Below, piece after piece: positions 7,021 to 10,952 of a stretch of DNA of 10,952 bases. The stretch is taken from positions 1 through 10,952 of the forward strand of contig JAJZDL010000090.1 of assembly GCA_021851465.1 (NCBI GenBank). The letters run 5' to 3'. The stretch's first letter is position 1. Each line of letters starts with the position of its first letter. The translations under genes were made by a program, and so were the position numbers. The stretch is from Acidobacteriota bacterium. Its GTDB lineage: Bacteria; Acidobacteriota; Terriglobia; Terriglobales; Acidobacteriaceae. Under the pieces are notes generated by a model that saw nothing but the letters and a program-made list of their open reading frames with translations, did no database searches and was not told where the DNA came from.

Positions 7021-7070
7021 CCTGGGCCGACCCAAAACAACTCCGCTGCCAGATCGTCTTTACCTTGAAA

Positions 7071-7086
7071 TGGCGCGCAGAATGCT
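7071..7086 (+). promoter_or_regulatory. Second possible sigma-54 promoter, upstream of the permease
   Basis: TGGCGCGCAGAATGCT carries the invariant GG (7072-7073) and GC (7084-7085) with the correct 10-base spacing. Against TGGCACR-N4-TTGCW it has two mismatches, G for A and A for the first T. It lies 51 bases past the barrel stop codon and would start transcription near 7097, about 245 bases before the permease ATG. It is weaker than the site at 5394, and GC-rich DNA produces such matches by chance more often. Confidence 0.35.
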
Positions 7087-7131
7087 TGCACCACTCGCGC
7101 TACGCATGAGTCACTGAGGCAGCCAACTGGT

Positions 7132-7164
7132 AGGGGCTTCAATGCAAGGTGCTTTGAAGCCTCT
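7132..7164 (+). promoter_or_regulatory. Stable stem-loop between barrel and permease genes
   Basis: AGGGGCTTCAA (7132-7142) pairs with TTGAAGCCTCT (7154-7164) over 11 positions including one G-U wobble. GCA/TGC inside the loop (7144-7146 and 7150-7152) can extend it past a T-T mismatch to a three-base tip. No T tract follows, so it is probably not a simple terminator. In a barrel-permease read-through transcript it could protect or process the RNA and set unequal expression; in a permease-only transcript it lies near the 5' end. The remainder of the 7021-7341 gap shows nothing else I can assign. Confidence 0.5.
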
Positions 7165-7341
7165 GCTTCTTCAACCGAAGTGCTGCATCGCACGGCCAAC
7201 TGATTTCTTGAGATCCATTGCACGGCTCAGGCTCCAAGAGAGCTTCGGCCCCCAGGACAGTCGCAGCAGGCTTCGTTGCCGCGGCTACAACTTCATCAAC
7301 CCGGCGGCTTCCGCTGGCAATATCGACCAAGAGGAGAGCAC

Positions 7342-9141
<1,800 letters not shown>

Positions 9142-9147
9142 ACCCAG

Positions 9148-9184
9148 GGCGTCCGGCGCAGTGCAACCTGCTGCGCCGGACGCC
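9148..9184 (+). terminator. Perfect 14-bp stem-loop after the permease gene
   Basis: GGCGTCCGGCGCAG (9148-9161) and CTGCGCCGGACGCC (9171-9184) pair without mismatch around the 9-base loop TGCAACCTG, starting six bases after the permease stop codon. The stem is very GC-rich and is placed exactly where a terminator is expected, but ACTGGCTGCC follows instead of a T tract. It may terminate weakly, or protect the 3' end of the mRNA from exonucleases. Confidence 0.7.
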
Positions 9185-9287
9185 ACTGGCTGCCTGCTAT
9201 CGGACCGGTAAAGTGGGAACCGTAAATCGCCGACAGCATCTCGCCCTGCGCCTTGCATCGCATAGACAACTCAACCTAACTTAAGAG

Positions 9288-10184
9288 ATGCTCCGGCATC
9301 TTTCCCGGGCACTCAACCAACGGACCGGCCGACCCCCTATGCTCGATCTCGAATTCGCCGAACTCTCCGACGCAGGACTGAGCAGAGACCATAACGAGGA
9401 CTGCATCGGCCATGTGCTTCCCGCCTCGCCCGAACAGGTCCACTCGCAGGGCTGGCTCTTCGCCGTCGCCGATGGCGTCGGCGGGCAGGAGCTGGGTGAG
9501 GTCGCCTCCCGCATTGCCATCGAAACGGTGCTCTCCGGCTTCCGCAAGATCCCCAAGGGGATCATGCACGTCTCTCTTCTCCCCAGGCTCGTGCAGGACG
9601 CCAACCACGCCGTCGTGGACCAGGGAAACGCCGCGCCGAACCATAGCGGCGCGCGATACTCGGACCCCGGAGGGGCCATCATCCCCAGCGGATCGCACAT
9701 GGCCAGCACCCTCGTCCTCTGCGCTCTGCGCTTCGACTCCGCCGTCGTCTCTCACGTCGGCGATTCGCGCTGCTACCTCCTGCGCAACGGACACCTCACC
9801 GCCCTCACCCACGACCACACCATGGTCGATGAGCAGGTCCGCCTCGGCCTCATCTCCAAATCCGAGGCCGCCACCGCCGTCAACCGCCACATCCTCACCC
9901 GCAGCCTGGGAACAGACCTCTTCGTCGCCGCCGACACCATCACCGTCAACGTCATGCCCGGAGACGTGCTCCTGCTCTGCTCAGACGGCCTGCACGGCTA
10001 CGTCTCCGACGCGGACATCAAAGGCATCGTCGCCTCCACGCCAAACCTCGACCAGGCAGCCGCGGCCCTTGTCGCCGCCGCCAACGCCACCGGAGGATAC
10101 GACAATGTCAGCGTCCAACTGGTTCGTGTACGCTCAGTAGAGCGCATGGGCCTCTACCGTGGACGCCCGTACCGCCTGCTATAG
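9288..10184 (+). CDS. PP2C-type serine/threonine protein phosphatase (Stp/PrpC-like)
   Basis: This cytoplasmic, metal-dependent phosphatase removes phosphate from Ser and Thr residues and probably counteracts the kinase encoded just downstream. All PPM-family motifs are visible in the 298-residue product: RDHNED (33-38), ADGVGG (61-66), MAST (138-141, in place of the usual GTT-like motif), VGDSRCYLLR (157-166), LTRSLG (203-208), CSDGLHGYV (231-239) and GGYDNVSVQLV (269-279). The metal-binding aspartates D38, D62, D233 and D272 are all present, so it should be active. No membrane segment follows. An insert of about 25 residues (112-137) makes it slightly longer than minimal bacterial PP2Cs. 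ATG 9288 is used here; ATG 9339 (residue 18) lies just before the conserved domain and is equally possible, since neither has a clear ribosome-binding site. It is 146 bases past the permease stop, beyond a strong stem-loop, so it is probably transcribed separately. Confidence 0.96.
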   Translation: MLRHLSRALNQRTGRPPMLDLEFAELSDAGLSRDHNEDCIGHVLPASPEQVHSQGWLFAVADGVGGQELGEVASRIAIETVLSGFRKIPKGIMHVSLLPRLVQDANHAVVDQGNAAPNHSGARYSDPGGAIIPSGSHMASTLVLCALRFDSAVVSHVGDSRCYLLRNGHLTALTHDHTMVDEQVRLGLISKSEAATAVNRHILTRSLGTDLFVAADTITVNVMPGDVLLLCSDGLHGYVSDADIKGIVASTPNLDQAAAALVAAANATGGYDNVSVQLVRVRSVERMGLYRGRPYRLL

Positions 10185-10196
10185 TGAACTTTCACT
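10183..10196. repeat. Short perfect palindrome at the phosphatase stop codon
   Basis: AGTGAA (10183-10188) and TTCACT (10191-10196) are perfect inverted repeats two bases apart, overlapping the TAG stop at 10182-10184. The two-base centre is too small for a good RNA hairpin, so if it is functional it would be a protein-binding site. It may be chance. Confidence 0.25.
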
Positions 10197-10216
10197 GTTC
10201 CTCGCCACGGAAAATT

Positions 10217-10310
10217 ATTGTCATTCTGAGTGAAGCAACCCTTGCGAATTGTCATTCTGTGCAAAGCAAACTTTACGAATTGTCATTCTGAGCGAAGCGA
10301 AGAATCCCCG
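10217..10310 (+). repeat. Three tandem 31-bp repeats of the TTGTCATTCTG element
   Basis: Copies begin at 10217, 10248 and 10279, each opening ATTGTCATTCTG, with an exact period of 31 bases. The third copy is the best preserved: it continues AGCGAAGC and ends GAAGAATCCCCG (10299-10310), sharing both ends with the element at 75-117. Its ATTCT and AGAAT (10284-10288 and 10300-10304 region) are inverted around the centre. Copies one and two keep the left half but have a diverged right half. It fills most of the 174-base gap between the phosphatase and kinase genes. Confidence 0.75.
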
Positions 10311-10345
10311 TATTCCTTTGTGGAGCGACACAGTACACGATCGCC

Positions 10346-10351
10346 GATAAT
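10346..10351 (+). promoter_or_regulatory. Possible -10 element for a leaderless kinase transcript
   Basis: GATAAT matches the sigma-70 -10 consensus at five of six positions and ends eight bases before the kinase ATG (10359). Transcription from it would start at or next to that ATG, giving a leaderless mRNA. This fits the absence of a ribosome-binding site in the bases before the ATG. No good -35 hexamer is found at 16-18 bases spacing; TTGTGG (10318-10323) is 22 bases away. Supported only by pattern. Confidence 0.3.
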
Positions 10352-10358
10352 TCCCTAA

Positions 10359-10952
10359 ATGTACTCACCCAATCTCACCATCCGTCCTGGCGACCGGCTC
10401 GACCACTACCACCTCGAAGAGCTGGTGGCCACCAGCGGCATGTCCACCGTCTTCCGCGCCACCGACGCGCGCACCGGCGCCCAGGTCGCCATCAAGGTCC
10501 CCCATCCCGAGGTCGAGTGCGATCCCGCCCTCTTCGAACGCTTCCAGCGCGAGGCAGACATCGGCACGCGCCTCGACCATCCCGGCGTCATGAAGGTCTT
10601 CCCCAATCCCGATCGCACCCAGGTCTACATGGTCATGGAGTGGGTCGAGGGACGCCTCCTCCGCAACGTCATCAACGACCGTCCAAGGCTCTCCATCGAC
10701 CGCGCAGTAAAGCTCACCGTCGGCATCTGCCGAGCGCTGGAGTATATCCACGCCAACGGCGTCGTCCACCGCGACATGAAACCGGAGAACATCATGGTGG
10801 ACGCCAGCGACAACATCCGCCTCATCGACTTCGGCATTGCGGCCAACGCCGGTGCGCGCCGCATCACATTCGGCAGCTTCTCCCGCGGCTTCGGAACGCC
10901 GGACTACATCTCCCCGGAGCAGGTCCGAGGCAAACGCGGCGACGCCCGCAGC
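10359..10952 (+). CDS. Serine/threonine protein kinase, Hanks type (5' part, cut by window end)
   Basis: The visible 198 residues cover most of a eukaryotic-like kinase domain that starts almost at the N-terminus. VAIK supplies the ATP-binding lysine (K46), READ the partner glutamate of helix C (E65), HRDMKPEN (137-144) the catalytic loop with D139, IDFG (156-159) the metal-binding DFG, and GTPDYISPEQ (179-188) the end of the activation segment, so the enzyme should be active. The glycine-rich loop is degenerate: ATSGMSTVFRA (24-34) keeps only one of its glycines. The activation segment carries Arg, Ser and Thr residues (165-178) likely to be phosphorylated. Any C-terminal sensor or membrane part lies beyond the window. 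ATG 10359 is the only sensible start and has no ribosome-binding site. It follows the PP2C gene on the same strand by 174 bases, the common bacterial pairing of a kinase with its opposing phosphatase. Confidence 0.95.
   Translation, partial: MYSPNLTIRPGDRLDHYHLEELVATSGMSTVFRATDARTGAQVAIKVPHPEVECDPALFERFQREADIGTRLDHPGVMKVFPNPDRTQVYMVMEWVEGRLLRNVINDRPRLSIDRAVKLTVGICRALEYIHANGVVHRDMKPENIMVDASDNIRLIDFGIAANAGARRITFGSFSRGFGTPDYISPEQVRGKRGDARS

Noticed and set aside
9253..9282. TTGCAT and TAACTT as a promoter for the phosphatase gene
   Set aside because: Each hexamer matches its consensus at only three of six positions; too weak to call.
10217..10310. A CRISPR array
   Set aside because: The 31-base units are contiguous with no unique spacers and no cas genes are present; they are tandem copies of a dispersed element.

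Overview
The window looks like chromosomal DNA from an acidobacterium of the Terriglobales/Acidobacteriaceae type (Granulicella, Edaphobacter, Terriglobus and relatives). The grounds are high GC with GC-rich third codon positions, short dispersed intergenic elements built on TTGTCATTCTG...GAAGAATCCCCG, a long-form arginyl-tRNA synthetase, and the co-occurrence of an OmpL-like outer-membrane barrel with Hanks-type kinase signalling. The assignment is an inference from style, not from a marker gene.

Layout. Bases 1-166 lie downstream of argS and carry one palindromic dispersed element (75-117). On the minus strand, a small GtrA-family membrane protein (2292-2801) reads into argS (167-2212) across a gap of 79 bases. 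Bases 2802-3443 form a long divergent intergenic region with short repeats, a strong hairpin and one doubtful minus-strand ORF. On the plus strand follow a 571-residue multipass membrane protein of unknown function (3444-5159), a 0.6 kb AT-richer intergenic region, an outer-membrane beta-barrel protein (5800-7020, true N-terminus unclear), a 320-base spacer, an APC-superfamily amino-acid/polyamine permease (7342-9141), a perfect 14-bp stem-loop, a PP2C-type protein phosphatase (9288-10184), a spacer with three 31-bp tandem repeats, and the 5' part of a serine/threonine protein kinase that runs off the end (10359-10952).

The most interesting region is 5230-7341. A textbook sigma-54 (RpoN) -24/-12 promoter lies at 5394-5409, about 90 bases downstream of two CATACATT direct repeats exactly 21 bp apart, which is a plausible enhancer-binding-protein site. 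A second, weaker -24/-12 match (7071-7086) precedes the permease. Together with the barrel and the permease, this suggests an RpoN-controlled uptake route across both membranes for a nitrogenous solute such as an amino acid or amine. The substrate and the activator cannot be read from the window. The barrel gene has no good start codon: its signal peptide is encoded upstream of the only usable in-frame start (TTG 5800). This implies a non-canonical start, an indel or a sequencing error.

The phosphatase and kinase at the right end are adjacent and co-directional. They probably act as an opposing pair in Ser/Thr phosphorylation, although the repeat-filled spacer and a possible kinase promoter suggest they are not simply one operon.
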